DNA of 39,358 nt, taken from the NCBI GenBank assembly GCA_018263575.1, contig JAANWX010000078.1, positions 1 through 39,358 of the forward strand, given 5' to 3'. The notes beneath the pieces were generated by a model that searched no databases, was not told where the DNA came from, and saw nothing but the letters and a program-made list of their open reading frames with translations. The position numbers and the translations under genes were made by a program. How positions within the stretch are numbered: position 1 is the stretch's first letter; each line of letters starts with the position of its first letter. This document shows positions 7,035 to 16,646 of the stretch, one piece after another. Origin of the DNA: Chloroflexota bacterium (GTDB taxonomy: Bacteria > Chloroflexota > Anaerolineae > Anaerolineales > UBA11858).

Positions 7035-7484
7035 ATGTTCAAAGAATTCAAAGAGTTCGCTTTACGAGGCAACGTGCTCGATATGGCCATTGGCATCATT
7101 ATTGGCGGGGCTTTCGGGACGATCATCAAATCTCTGGTCAATGATGTGATTATGCCGCCCATTGGCCTCGTCCTGGGCGGGGTGGATTTTGATAACCTAT
7201 ACGCAATTATTAAGACAGGCACACCTTCCGCCCCATACGCCTCCCTGGCCGATGCCCAAGCCGCTGGAGCAGTCACCATCAACTACGGCGTTTTCATTAA
7301 TTCCGTGGTGAGTTTTTTAATTGTGGCCTTTGTCATGTTCCTCCTCGTGCGGGGCATGAACAAGCTTCAGCGCAAAGAGGAAGAAGCGCCTGCTGAGCCG
7401 ACCACCAAGGAATGCCCCCACTGCTGCACGACCATCCCCATCGGGGCCGCACGCTGCCCACACTGTACGTCAGACTTATCATAA
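7035..7484 (+). CDS. mscL: large-conductance mechanosensitive channel with C-terminal zinc ribbon
   Basis: The MscL family forms an inner-membrane pore that opens under hypo-osmotic stress. The N-terminal helix and first membrane segment read [41 protein letters not shown], the classic MscL signature, and the second membrane segment is around [18 protein letters not shown]. In place of the usual C-terminal helical bundle, the 149-residue protein ends with CPHC (x10) CPHC, a two-knuckle zinc ribbon. The ATG at 7035 follows GGAGG (7026-7030); an upstream in-frame ATG at 7011 has no ribosome site. lipA follows 21 bases downstream and may be cotranscribed. Confidence 0.95.
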   Translation: MFKEFKEFALRGNVLDMAIGIIIGGAFGTIIKSLVNDVIMPPIGLVLGGVDFDNLYAIIKTGTPSAPYASLADAQAAGAVTINYGVFINSVVSFLIVAFVMFLLVRGMNKLQRKEEEAPAEPTTKECPHCCTTIPIGAARCPHCTSDLS

Positions 7485-7505
7485 GAAACCACAAAACCCT
7501 AAATT

Positions 7506-8429
7506 ATGCCAAAAGCACCCGTCCGCGACCGCGTCAACCCCGCAGAAATCGATACCACCCCCAAACGCCGTCCCCCCTGGATTCGCGTCCAACTGGAGAG
7601 GGGAAAAAATTACTCGGAGACCAAAGACCTGGTCCACGCCAAGGCCCTGCATACGGTGTGCCAGGAGGCCATGTGCCCCAACCAGGGGGAATGTTGGGGG
7701 AGCGGCACGGCAACCTTCATGATTCTGGGGGATGTGTGTACCCGGGCCTGCAAGTTTTGCGACGTCAAACACGGTCGACCACAGTCCCTGGATTGGGACG
7801 AGCCGGAACGGGTGGCCCAAGCCGTGCGGGAGATGGGCCTGGAGCACGCCGTGATCACCAGCGTCAACCGGGACGAGCGGCCAGACGGGGGCGCACCCAT
7901 CTTCGCCCACCTCATCCGCCGGATTCGTGACCTTCAACCAGGGTGCACCGTGGAGGTCTTGATCCCCGATTTTCAAGGCAGCCTCGAGGCGCTCAAAATG
8001 GTCATGGACGCCCGACCGGATGTCCTGAACCACAACGTGGAAACTGTCCCCCAACTCTTCGAGGACGTTCAGACGCAGAGCAAATACGCCTACTCGCGGG
8101 CCACTTTGGTCAACGCCAAAAAACTCGCCCCAGGGGTGCTCACCAAATCGGGTTTGATGGTCGGCCTGGGAGAAACCACGCCCCAAATCAAAAACACCAT
8201 GCGCGACCTCCGGGCCTGGGAGGTGGACATCCTGACCATCGGCCAATACCTCCAGCCCAGCCGCAGACATTACCCCATCATGCGCTACTATCGCCCCGAA
8301 GAATTTTCCGCGTTGAAAGAATATGGGTTAGAGATTGGTTTCAAGTGGGTAGAAAGCGCTCCGCTGGTGAGGTCGTCTTATCGAGCGGGGGAGAGTGTCA
8401 AGGAGTTGCGGCGGGAAAATGGAAGTTAG
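7506..8429 (+). CDS. lipA: lipoyl synthase
   Basis: A radical SAM enzyme that inserts two sulfurs into octanoyl groups on lipoyl-domain proteins, completing lipoate. The auxiliary 4Fe-4S cluster motif [12 protein letters not shown] comes before the radical SAM motif CTRACKFC. Later blocks [33 protein letters not shown] and the C-terminal RSSYRA serine ligand are all present. Length 307 is normal. No lipB or lplA lies nearby. The gene follows mscL by 21 bases with no obvious terminator between them, and it converges on the atp operon. Confidence 0.97.
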   Translation: MPKAPVRDRVNPAEIDTTPKRRPPWIRVQLERGKNYSETKDLVHAKALHTVCQEAMCPNQGECWGSGTATFMILGDVCTRACKFCDVKHGRPQSLDWDEPERVAQAVREMGLEHAVITSVNRDERPDGGAPIFAHLIRRIRDLQPGCTVEVLIPDFQGSLEALKMVMDARPDVLNHNVETVPQLFEDVQTQSKYAYSRATLVNAKKLAPGVLTKSGLMVGLGETTPQIKNTMRDLRAWEVDILTIGQYLQPSRRHYPIMRYYRPEEFSALKEYGLEIGFKWVESAPLVRSSYRAGESVKELRRENGS

Positions 8430-8433
8430 ACCA

Positions 8434-8462
8434 CAAGTCCCCGGCACTTTGCACGAAGTGCC
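8434..8462. repeat. truncated copy of the AAGTCCCCGGCACTT palindrome
   Basis: CAAGTCCCCGGCACTT (8434-8449) matches the left arm at 1370-1385 exactly. The right arm is cut after GAAGTGCC. Confidence 0.7.
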
Positions 8463-8498
8463 CTATGTGTGGAACAGAGAGGACGTTTGTATACAAAA

Positions 8499-8536
8499 GA
8501 CCTCCGAGATCATTGCAATGAAGAATCCCGGAGGTC
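8499..8536. repeat. GACCTCCGAG palindrome, copy 1
   Basis: GACCTCCGAGAT (8499-8510) pairs imperfectly with ATCCCGGAGGTC (8525-8536). Two better copies of this hairpin occur at 25961-25997 and 29380-29440. It lies between convergent lipA and the atp operon and may help stop transcription, although no T run follows it. Confidence 0.65.
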
Positions 8537-8578
8537 TACCCCCCTAATCTATGTAGCTTATCTTGTTTATAGTCGGAT

Positions 8579-9346
8579 TTATTTCACTAGGGTTTTCTGA
8601 AGTTCCTCTAATTTCCAAGCCACACTATCATCCAACACATAGTCGCCAACCTGAACCACCACTCCCCCCAATATCTCTGGCTGAACTTGGTAGGACAAGT
8701 TAAAGTCCTCACCCAAACGTTTAGCGAGTTCCCGCTGGATGGTTTTTTGCTCCTCCTCGGTAAGGGGGACAGCACTGGTAACAGTTACCAAGACATCTTT
8801 GGGCAATGATTCTGGGTCTAAATCTTGCGGCAAAATATCAAATTGTCCTTCTTCGATATTACTGAAAAACGAGGCCATCAATTCGCGGTGCTGTTCTTCA
8901 TTTATTGTCGTGCTGACAATTTTTCGAGTAGCTATGCTGACCATGGCAGCAATATTATCCCGGGCTTCGCCAAGTATACGATTGCGACTTTCTTTGGCCT
9001 GCTCACGAGCTTCTTCTATTATTGATTCAGCTCGCCGTTCTCCCTTTTCTTCTGCCTCCATTTTTAACTCAGTAGATTCCTGACGAGCTTTCGCAAGCAT
9101 TTGTTGTGCCTTCTGGTTGGCAACTTCCAAAACACGTTCTTTTTCAGCCTGAATGCTAGCACGAGTTTCTTCGATAGCCTCAATTTCGGCTTTTTCTTTC
9201 TTTCTTCTTGCAAGGGTCTCATCCAAATTTTTCATTATCGGTTTCCAGAGGAGAAAACGCAGGGCAACAAAAAGAATGAGAAAATTAACAATTTGCCCTA
9301 GCAAGAATATCGGATTAATGCCTAACGTACTAAATGCTTCACTCAA
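8579..9346 (-). CDS. ATP synthase b subunit fused to the C-terminal part of delta
   Basis: A 255-residue peripheral-stalk protein. Residues 1-40 hold one membrane helix (PIFLLGQIVNFLILFVALRFLLWKP) typical of subunit b, followed by a long charged coiled coil to about residue 150. The last roughly 75 residues (VTVTSAVPLTEEEQ, then AKRLGEDFNLSYQVQPEILGGVVVQVGDYVLDDSV) match the C-terminal domain of the delta subunit. The six-helix N-terminal delta domain that normally binds alpha subunits is not evident. The start is TTG at 9346 with AGGAG at about nine bases. It is the last gene of the F0 operon, and no alpha, gamma, beta or epsilon gene follows. Confidence 0.85.
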   Translation of the reverse strand: MSEAFSTLGINPIFLLGQIVNFLILFVALRFLLWKPIMKNLDETLARRKKEKAEIEAIEETRASIQAEKERVLEVANQKAQQMLAKARQESTELKMEAEEKGERRAESIIEEAREQAKESRNRILGEARDNIAAMVSIATRKIVSTTINEEQHRELMASFFSNIEEGQFDILPQDLDPESLPKDVLVTVTSAVPLTEEEQKTIQRELAKRLGEDFNLSYQVQPEILGGVVVQVGDYVLDDSVAWKLEELQKTLVK

Positions 9347-9461
9347 GGTGTATAACTCCTTATTGACATCCTATCTTCAACATATGTTGCTCTCAGTTAC
9401 CTCCCCTCACTGGGAACTGTTCCACATAAACGGTAACTTTAGTTTTTGGTATTCTCATTCA

Positions 9462-9785
<324 letters not shown>

Positions 9786-10745
9786 CTAATGGTGAGCGGT
9801 CGTCGCTACAGAGAAAAAAACCAAGGTAAGCATAGAAAAAACAAGTCCTTGAATAAGGCCAATAAATATTTCCAGTCCCAAGAAAACGATAGGGAAAACA
9901 AAGACAAACAAATAGCTAACAACAAATATCAAGACTTCTCCAGCGAAAATATTTCCAAAGAGACGGAAGGAGAAAGGGAGCACCTTTAGAAATTCCAAAA
10001 TAATTTCGAGAAGACCGACAATTCCATTAACCACCGCTTCTATTCCGCGCGCAAACTTAGAAACCCCCTTTTGTATGCCACTTTTATCAGAATAATCCGG
10101 CTCTTTTGAAGTAGCCCTGAAGTTCAGATATTTCCGAGAATATGATGCTCCTAAATACTTGAATCCAAAGTATTGGGACGCACCTACAGACACGATGGCT
10201 AGGGCTAACGTGGTACTTAAATGAGAGTTGGCCGATCGAAAAAAGGGCACTAAAACCTCTTCTTGGTGATGTTCAACCCACACACCCACAGAACCAAAGC
10301 CCGGCAAGATGCCACACCAATTGGATATGGTAATAAACAAGAAAAATGTAGTCACCAAGGGGAAGAAGTCACGTGCGTGTTTTCCTCCTACTTTTTTGAC
10401 AAACCCAAACACACCTTCGGCTACCAGCTCTACAGCTATCTGAAGTTTTGTTAACTCATTTTTATCGCTAGCACGTTTGTATCCAATGCCTATCGTGATC
10501 AGAATGGCCATGGTTAACCATGTCGAAGGAAGTGTGTTGGGAATGCTAGGAGGGTGCCCATCGTGCTCGCCAAAGATAGGTGTCAAAAAGTGAAGTGGAA
10601 TATTCTCAGCTGCTAGTGATATTTCCGGTAAAAATGACTTTGGTAATACACCAGTGCCAGGCAAAATCCCAACGACAAATAGGGTAACAACTCCTGACAA
10701 TATCCCAAACAGCGCCAATTTTTTCAAGATTGCTCTTAAATCCAT
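9786..10745 (-). CDS. atpB: ATP synthase a subunit
   Basis: This membrane stator forms the proton half-channels. The essential arginine is in LPFSFRLFGNIFAGEVL. The 319-residue length and five to six membrane segments fit subunit a, and the C-terminal helix GLIQGLVFSMLTLVFFSVA is typical. A somewhat long N-terminal periplasmic or loop region (about residues 35-75) contains FLTPIFGEHDGHPPS. Only one base separates its start codon from the end of the preceding atpI-like gene, so translation is probably coupled. Confidence 0.95.
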   Translation of the reverse strand: MDLRAILKKLALFGILSGVVTLFVVGILPGTGVLPKSFLPEISLAAENIPLHFLTPIFGEHDGHPPSIPNTLPSTWLTMAILITIGIGYKRASDKNELTKLQIAVELVAEGVFGFVKKVGGKHARDFFPLVTTFFLFITISNWCGILPGFGSVGVWVEHHQEEVLVPFFRSANSHLSTTLALAIVSVGASQYFGFKYLGASYSRKYLNFRATSKEPDYSDKSGIQKGVSKFARGIEAVVNGIVGLLEIILEFLKVLPFSFRLFGNIFAGEVLIFVVSYLFVFVFPIVFLGLEIFIGLIQGLVFSMLTLVFFSVATTAHH

Positions 10746-10746
10746 A

Positions 10747-11028
10747 TCAGAATTTTTCCTCTTCTCGTTCTTCCATTCTTTCTCTACGGTTTTTCACTAC
10801 TTTTTTTACCCATTGAAATAATATAAAGGGACCTACCGAAGCTCCAATCAAGGTCATCACCAGAGTTATCCAAGGAAGGGTTCCAAATTTCAAGTCAAGC
10901 CAATAGCCTAAAGCTACCCCACCTAGTACAGGAAACGCCACCATAAGGCCTCCCTGAGTGCTTATGGCTAAGCCCCAAATCGCTCCTCGCCATCGAATTT
11001 GTTGGGGTGTTTCTTTTTCTTCACTCAC
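10747..11028 (-). CDS. AtpI/AtpQ-like ATP synthase gene 1 protein
   Basis: A 93-residue protein with two membrane helices, a GGVALGYWLDLKFGTLPW segment between them and a charged C-terminal tail. This pattern fits the F0F1-ATPase subunit/gene 1 family (AtpI/AtpQ-like), which assists c-ring assembly or Mg2+ supply. It is the first gene of the F0 operon, directly before atpB. The start is GTG at 11028 with GGGAG upstream. Confidence 0.8.
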   Translation of the reverse strand: MSEEKETPQQIRWRGAIWGLAISTQGGLMVAFPVLGGVALGYWLDLKFGTLPWITLVMTLIGASVGPFILFQWVKKVVKNRRERMEEREEEKF

Positions 11029-11081
11029 ACCCTTACTCCCATAAGATCAAAAAAATACTCAAGAAAGCCGACAACCACTGT

Positions 11082-11110
11082 ATTTTACATGGTAGTTAAT
11101 AATCTGTCAA
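11082..11110 (-). promoter_or_regulatory. promoter of the atpI-B-E-F/H operon
   Basis: A perfect -35 TTGACA (11105-11110), a 17-base spacer and a -10 TAAAAT (11082-11087) lie on the minus strand, giving a start near 11075 and a leader of about 47 bases. Confidence 0.8.
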
Positions 11111-11282
11111 CACAAGTCTAAAACCAGTTCTGGGGTAATCACAATTGAAGAAAATGCCCCTAAAAACTGAGCGTATTTCACTGGATTCTAGTGATAAAGC
11201 TTCCTTGGAGCGCCTTGGTATGATGTGTTTCATGTTTTTTACCCCTTCCATTCTCCTTCAAAACTCCTGACTTTCTTCCTTG

Positions 11283-11311
11283 TTGACATATCATCTCTCT
11301 TCATGTAAAAT
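11283..11311 (+). promoter_or_regulatory. hppA promoter
   Basis: A perfect -35 TTGACA (11283-11288), a 17-base spacer and a -10 TAAAAT (11306-11311) give a start near 11318. The ATG of CATG just before the -10 is identical to that in the divergent atp promoter. The rest of the divergent gap, 11111-11282, shows no recognisable site. Confidence 0.8.
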
Positions 11312-11365
11312 TCTCCAACTAGCTTGTTCCTCTTTAACCGAGCATCATACATTTAGGAGATATAC

Positions 11366-13450
11366 ATGGATTTTGAACTTTACTCGATTGTGTTCATTGT
11401 TACCGCCGGAGCCATTGGTCTTGTCATGATCGGATGGATCTATTTTTGGCTGAACAGGCAAGATGCTGGCACAGATAAGATGAAGGAATTTGCGCATTAT
11501 ATCCAACTTGGAGCTAACGCCTTCCTACGGCGTGAGTTCATTACCATCGTTCCTTTTATTGTCGTCCTGGCTATTGTCCTCTTATTAGCTATGCCAGAAC
11601 ATAACTGGCAAACAGCTTTAGGTTTCATCACCGGGGCTGCCTTTTCCCTCTTGGCAATTTTCATTGGGATGAACGCAGCCACTCGTGCTAATGTGCGCAC
11701 AACCAATGCCGCTAGAAGCTCAGTCGGGAAAGCCTTAACCATTGCCTTTCGAGGTGGTTCTGTCATGGGTCTTTCGATTGTAACCTTCAATATGTTTGGC
11801 ATCCTACTCCTCATGTGGATCTTCGGGATCAATATAAACAATCCGAGTGGCATTAACATGCTGGCGGGGTTTGGCTTTGGGGCCAGCCTTTCAGCACTTT
11901 TTGCGCAGTTGGGCGGGGGTATCTACACGAAAGCAGCCGACATTGGGGCCGATTTGGTCGGCAAAGTCGAAGAAGGTGTCCCCGAAGATGATCCCCGTAA
12001 CGCAGCGGTGATTGCTGACTTGGTAGGAGACAACGTAGGGGACTGTGCCGGACGTGGCGCCGATCTTTTCGAATCCGGTGCCGACAACGTAATTACTACA
12101 ATGATCGTTGCTGCATCGCCTATCTTCTTCGCCAAGTACGGCTGGACCGGTGTTCTGTTCCCCCTCATAGCAAGAGCAATTGGTATCCTGGCCACGATAA
12201 TTGGCATCTTTATCGTCCAGGGCCGGGACGACAGATCGCCCATTCATTCAGTCAACCTTGGATTCTTTACTACTGCTGTAACCTGTCTGATCCTCTTCTA
12301 CATCACCGCCCGTTGGCTGATGGAAGATGTGGGTCTCTTCTGGGCTCAAGTATTGGGAATGGTAGGTGCTGTTGCTGTCGTGATCGTCGTTCAATACTAT
12401 ACTGGCTATCATGGGAAACCGGTGCGAGAGACTGCCCGCTACGCTCAAAGCGGAGCAGCAGTAGGAATCTTACAAGGATTCGCCTACGGCCTCGAGAGTA
12501 CCGTGTGGGCTAAGTACATCCTTGGGATTATCATACTCCTCTCCTACTTTATAGGGGGGGGTGGGATAATGGGTATTTATTACATCGCTGCCGCAACGAT
12601 GGGTATCAAAGAGATGAAGGGCATCATCATGGCTGGTGACACTTTTGGACCCATTGCGGATAATGCCGCCGGAATCAGCGAGATGTCGGGTCTTGGTGAG
12701 AAGACGCGTGCGGCTGGCGACGCACTTGATGCGGTGGGCAACGTGACAAAGGCTTTGGCCAAAGGATATGCTATGAGTGCGGCGACAATGGGTAGCATGG
12801 TTATCCTCTTTGCCTATCTTTTCGAGGTTGCACGTTTGAGAGGTCTTGAACTGACTAGTATCGATGACTTTATGGTCAATCTAGTCAACCCACCAAATGT
12901 GGCAGGCTTGTTCGCTGGAGTTGCAATGCCGTATCTCTTTTCGGCGCAGACTCTACGGGCGGTCAACAAAGGCGCGCATCAAGTAATCGAAGAGGTGCGA
13001 CGTCAATTTCGCGAGATACCGAATTTATTAATAGGCCAAGCTACACCGGACTATGCCCGTTGCGTTGACCTCACGACCAAGAATGCACTACAAAAGATGA
13101 TAACCCCAACTATTGTCTCCATGATCATCCCAATCATTGTGGGGTTCACGCTGGGGCCTTGGGCCTTGGCGGCTTATCTCATAGGAGTAAAAGCATCATC
13201 AGCGGCTCTATCAAAGGCGATGTTCAACACTGGGGGCACCCTTGATAATGCCAAAAAATTAATCGAAGCGGGAGCATTTGGTGGCAAGGGATCAAAAGCC
13301 CATGCAGCAGCTGTAGCTGGCGATACTTTTGGAGATCCCTTAAAGGACACGGCAGGACCATCCTTACATATCTTGGTCAAATTACAAAATATCATGTCGA
13401 TTACTCTGCTGCCGCTGTATATAAAATATGGATTAAACTTGTTTCAATAA
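11366..13450 (+). CDS. hppA: membrane-bound proton-translocating pyrophosphatase
   Basis: The enzyme couples pyrophosphate hydrolysis to H+ pumping across the membrane. The 694-residue polytopic protein contains the catalytic block TKAADIGADLVGKVEEGVPEDDPRN followed by DLVGDNVGDCAGRGADLFES, and the second acidic cluster GDTFGPIADNAAGISEM. GDTFGDPLKDTAGPSLH lies near the C-terminus. At the K+-dependence site it reads GNVTKALAKG, with the lysine typical of K+-independent enzymes, so H+ pumping without K+ is expected. GRG replaces the commoner GMA after DNVGDCA. The ATG at 11366 follows AGGAG. The gene is divergent from the F0 operon and convergent with nuo. Confidence 0.97.
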   Translation: MDFELYSIVFIVTAGAIGLVMIGWIYFWLNRQDAGTDKMKEFAHYIQLGANAFLRREFITIVPFIVVLAIVLLLAMPEHNWQTALGFITGAAFSLLAIFIGMNAATRANVRTTNAARSSVGKALTIAFRGGSVMGLSIVTFNMFGILLLMWIFGININNPSGINMLAGFGFGASLSALFAQLGGGIYTKAADIGADLVGKVEEGVPEDDPRNAAVIADLVGDNVGDCAGRGADLFESGADNVITTMIVAASPIFFAKYGWTGVLFPLIARAIGILATIIGIFIVQGRDDRSPIHSVNLGFFTTAVTCLILFYITARWLMEDVGLFWAQVLGMVGAVAVVIVVQYYTGYHGKPVRETARYAQSGAAVGILQGFAYGLESTVWAKYILGIIILLSYFIGGGGIMGIYYIAAATMGIKEMKGIIMAGDTFGPIADNAAGISEMSGLGEKTRAAGDALDAVGNVTKALAKGYAMSAATMGSMVILFAYLFEVARLRGLELTSIDDFMVNLVNPPNVAGLFAGVAMPYLFSAQTLRAVNKGAHQVIEEVRRQFREIPNLLIGQATPDYARCVDLTTKNALQKMITPTIVSMIIPIIVGFTLGPWALAAYLIGVKASSAALSKAMFNTGGTLDNAKKLIEAGAFGGKGSKAHAAAVAGDTFGDPLKDTAGPSLHILVKLQNIMSITLLPLYIKYGLNLFQ

Positions 13451-13508
13451 AAAATGATCACTCATTTTTCAATCTATGTATCAATTGGATAACAACCAAG
13501 AATCACAG

Positions 13509-13542
13509 AAAAGCTCCTGAAACTCAATCAGGAGCTTTTTTT
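13509..13542. terminator. bidirectional terminator between hppA and nuoN
   Basis: AAAAGCTCCTGA (13509-13520) pairs with TCAGGAGCTTTT, followed by a T run to 13542. A-runs and T-runs on both sides suit both convergent transcripts. Confidence 0.88.
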
Positions 13543-13582
13543 CAAATACAATTTGAACGAAATTTTGAAGAATACAACTCTC

Positions 13583-15052
13583 TCATAAGGTATGCAAGAA
13601 TTCAAGCGATTTTTCTACCAACTGGAAGAATGGCTGGGCATATAGGCCGAGGACTAAAACAAGGACACAATTCACCACCAAAGCAATTTTAAGCGCCAGA
13701 GAGGGTTTAATATGGGTTTCCTCATTACTATATGACTCGAAGAACATATAACGCGCCACGTTTAAATAGTAGAAAGCGCTGATAACGGTAGTCACAATAG
13801 CCACAATGACAAGAGCATAGAACTCAGCCCGGATAGCCGCCCCAAAGATAAAAAATTTCCCAATGAATCCACCAGTACCTGGTATCCCAACCAAAGAAAA
13901 CAAAAAAACGATCATTGTACTAGCCAAAACAGGTGAACGCTGCATAAGCCCGGCATAATCCTCAATTTTATTGGACCCGGTCGCCCGCTCAAAGGCAATC
14001 ACTGCGGAAAAGGCTCCTAAGTTAGCGAAGAGATAGACCAGCAAATAAAACATCACGCCGCTGATGCCATCAAAGACACTCCCAGATTGCCAAAGATCCC
14101 AAGAGGCCACACCTATGAGCATATAACCGGCCTGGGCGATACTAGAATAAGCCAACATACGTTTGATATTCTTCTGACTGATAGCGACCAAATTTCCCAA
14201 GGTCATAGTCATCATGGAGAGGGCTGATAACAAAGCCATCCAGTCTGTGTGAAATCCAGGTAAAGCAACCAACAAGACGCGCATCAAAACAGCGAACCCG
14301 GCCGCTTTGGGACCGACGGATAAGAATGCAGTCACTGGTGTTGGTGCTCCCTCATAGGCATCAGGCGACCACTGGTGGAAAGGCACGGCCGCGATCTTGA
14401 ATCCAAAGCCAACCAGGAGGAGAACGATGGCCGGGAAAATCACCCACTGCAGGGAGGCCTCCGCCCCTGCCAGCGCACCAGCCACAGAGCTCAGGTTCGT
14501 TGAACCCGTTGTCCCATAAAGAAGCGACATCCCGTAAAGCATCGCCGCCGAGGCCATCGCGCCGTACAGGAAGTATTTCACAGCCGCCTCGCTGGACTTG
14601 GGGTCGTCCCGCAGGTAACCGGTCAAAATATAGGAAGTAATACTCAGCAACTCGAAGGCCACATAGATCATAATCAGGTCGGTCGCTGCAGCCACGAGAG
14701 TAATAGAGATACTGGCAAGAAGCAAAAGGCTATAAAATTCCGCCAGATAAGGCGTACAATCCCGGATATAGCCCAGGGAGGAGATAATAACCACGCCCGC
14801 AACCAGAGCGGCAAAAAACTGGAAAAAGAGCGCAAAAGAATCGATGGCTAACATTCCCCCCAAAAACGGCTCCGTGGGAAGAGCAGCGCCCATCGCGAGA
14901 TAGAGGGCCGCCGCCAGGGAGGCCAAAGCGCCCCCTAAAGCCAGGTAGGGCAGCCATTTTTTCTTGTTACTTCCCACCAGGTCAATCCCAAAAACGAGCA
15001 CCGCGGCCAGAAAGAGGATGAGTTGCGGGAGGAGAAATAATAAAGTTTGCAC
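13583..15052 (-). CDS. nuoN: NADH-quinone oxidoreductase subunit N
   Basis: An antiporter-like membrane subunit of complex I, 489 residues and about 14 membrane helices. Conserved stretches include LLSITSYILTGYLRDDPKSSEAAVKYFLYGA, FKIAAVPFHQWSPDAYEGAPTPVTAFLSVGPKAAGFAVL and QKNIKRMLAYSSIAQAGYML, which carry the conserved lysines and the glutamate of the proton path. The start is GTG at 15052 with AGAGAGG about eight bases away. It is the last gene of the nuo operon, 25 bases after nuoM. Confidence 0.96.
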   Translation of the reverse strand: MQTLLFLLPQLILFLAAVLVFGIDLVGSNKKKWLPYLALGGALASLAAALYLAMGAALPTEPFLGGMLAIDSFALFFQFFAALVAGVVIISSLGYIRDCTPYLAEFYSLLLLASISITLVAAATDLIMIYVAFELLSITSYILTGYLRDDPKSSEAAVKYFLYGAMASAAMLYGMSLLYGTTGSTNLSSVAGALAGAEASLQWVIFPAIVLLLVGFGFKIAAVPFHQWSPDAYEGAPTPVTAFLSVGPKAAGFAVLMRVLLVALPGFHTDWMALLSALSMMTMTLGNLVAISQKNIKRMLAYSSIAQAGYMLIGVASWDLWQSGSVFDGISGVMFYLLVYLFANLGAFSAVIAFERATGSNKIEDYAGLMQRSPVLASTMIVFLFSLVGIPGTGGFIGKFFIFGAAIRAEFYALVIVAIVTTVISAFYYLNVARYMFFESYSNEETHIKPSLALKIALVVNCVLVLVLGLYAQPFFQLVEKSLEFLHTL

Positions 15053-15077
15053 GTTGATAGCCTCTCTTTATTGGCTG

Positions 15078-16616
15078 TTAATTGCTAAGCAACACCGTGG
15101 AAACGCCATTGAGTAAGCCCACGACAACAGTGGGGTACAAGCCGACGAGCACCATCAAAATGACCAGAGGCCACATGGTGACTTTCTCGAAGGTGGCCAT
15201 ATCGGTCAATTCAGCGTGGTGAGTAGCCTCATCCCATTTATCTTGATCGAATTCACCCAAGAATATATGCTGGATAATCTTCCAAAGGATGTAGGCTGCC
15301 GTGAAGACAATCCCCACCACACCAATCATGGCGAAGACAGGTAAGACACCGAAAGTTCCCCGGAAAACGAAGAACTCGCTCCAGAACCCAGCTAAACCTG
15401 GCAACCCCAAGGAGGCAAAGCCAGTAACCATCATAATGCCATAATAATAAGGCACCTTGTTGCCAAGTCCGCCGTAGTCTTTTAGCATTCTTGTGTGCGC
15501 ACGATCATAAATCATACCCACTAAGAAAAACAACCCACCAGTGATAATTCCGTGCGTGAATAGCTGTAAAGAGGCCCCATTAAGAGCGAGGATGGCGCTA
15601 GACACAGCATCTTCTCCACCGTTTAAGGCGGAGCCTGCCACGGCCGCGCTAATCCCTAAAGTGACATAGCCCATATGACTGACCGAGGAATAAGCGATAA
15701 GCCTCTTGAGGTCCCATTGCGCCATACAAACCAGCGCTCCGTAGACAATGCTGATCACGGCCAGGATGGGGATGATGGGTACATTGTAGGAGTAAAAGGC
15801 GAAGGGTTTGGGGAAGAGGGGCAAAACGATGCGGATCAACCCGTAAGCGCCCAACTTTAACAAGACCCCGGCCAGGATGACACTGCCTGTGGTGGGAGCT
15901 TCAGTATGAGCATCTGGAAGCCAGGTGTGGAAGGGAAAAACAGGCACCTTGATAGCGAAGGCTATAAAGAAAGCCCAAAAAGCGGCGGCTGCCATAGCAA
16001 AGTTTTCAGCAAAAGGTTGCGCCGCAGCGGCCTCTAAGATATTGAAAGTGCCCGTCGTTAGATAAACGGCGATGATGGCCAATAGCATGGCCACACTACC
16101 TGTCAGGGTGTACAAGAAAAATTTAATTGAGGCATATATGCGATTCTTACCACCCCAAACACCAATGAGTAAATACATAGGTACGAGGCCAATCTCCCAA
16201 AAGACATAGAAAAAAATGAAGTCCAGGGAAACAAAAACACCGCTCATACCCACCTGCAATAGCAAGAAGAGGAAATAGTACTCCTTGACGCGCTTCTCGA
16301 TAGTGTAGATAGAGTAATAGTAACAGAGTGTGGAAAGAAGAGCTGTTAGAACCAACATAATCGCACTAAGCCCATCCACGCCCATGCGATAATAAATATT
16401 CGCACTGGGAATCCAAGAATACACCTCTTGGAACTGCATCTCACCTGGATTTTCCCGGACAATAGCATAAATATAAAGAGACAAGCCCAAGGGAACCAAA
16501 CTGAGAATGGTTGAGGTCCATCGAATCCAATTCTTTTTGTCCTTTGGTAGGAAAAAAACGATCAAAGACCCTAAAAGAGGAATAAAAGTAATTGCGCTTA
16601 AAACTGGAAAATTCAT
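15078..16616 (-). CDS. nuoM: NADH-quinone oxidoreductase subunit M
   Basis: An antiporter-like proton channel subunit of complex I, 512 residues. Diagnostic segments are VFWEIGLVPMYLLIGVWGG with the key glutamate, IKVPVFPFHTWLPDAHTEAPTTGSVILAGVLLKLGAYGL, and WDLKRLIAYSSVSHMGYV. The ATG at 16616 has AAGGAG upstream. nuoL ends 30 bases before it and nuoN follows, the usual L-M-N order. Confidence 0.97.
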   Translation of the reverse strand: MNFPVLSAITFIPLLGSLIVFFLPKDKKNWIRWTSTILSLVPLGLSLYIYAIVRENPGEMQFQEVYSWIPSANIYYRMGVDGLSAIMLVLTALLSTLCYYYSIYTIEKRVKEYYFLFLLLQVGMSGVFVSLDFIFFYVFWEIGLVPMYLLIGVWGGKNRIYASIKFFLYTLTGSVAMLLAIIAVYLTTGTFNILEAAAAQPFAENFAMAAAAFWAFFIAFAIKVPVFPFHTWLPDAHTEAPTTGSVILAGVLLKLGAYGLIRIVLPLFPKPFAFYSYNVPIIPILAVISIVYGALVCMAQWDLKRLIAYSSVSHMGYVTLGISAAVAGSALNGGEDAVSSAILALNGASLQLFTHGIITGGLFFLVGMIYDRAHTRMLKDYGGLGNKVPYYYGIMMVTGFASLGLPGLAGFWSEFFVFRGTFGVLPVFAMIGVVGIVFTAAYILWKIIQHIFLGEFDQDKWDEATHHAELTDMATFEKVTMWPLVILMVLVGLYPTVVVGLLNGVSTVLLSN

Positions 16617-16646
16617 TGTTCAACTCCTTTTTGACATCTTTGTGGT

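Noticed and set aside
7479-8270. 263-codon open frame on the minus strand across lipA
   Set aside because: It lies entirely opposite lipA, whose motifs are intact, and shows no domain or ribosome site.
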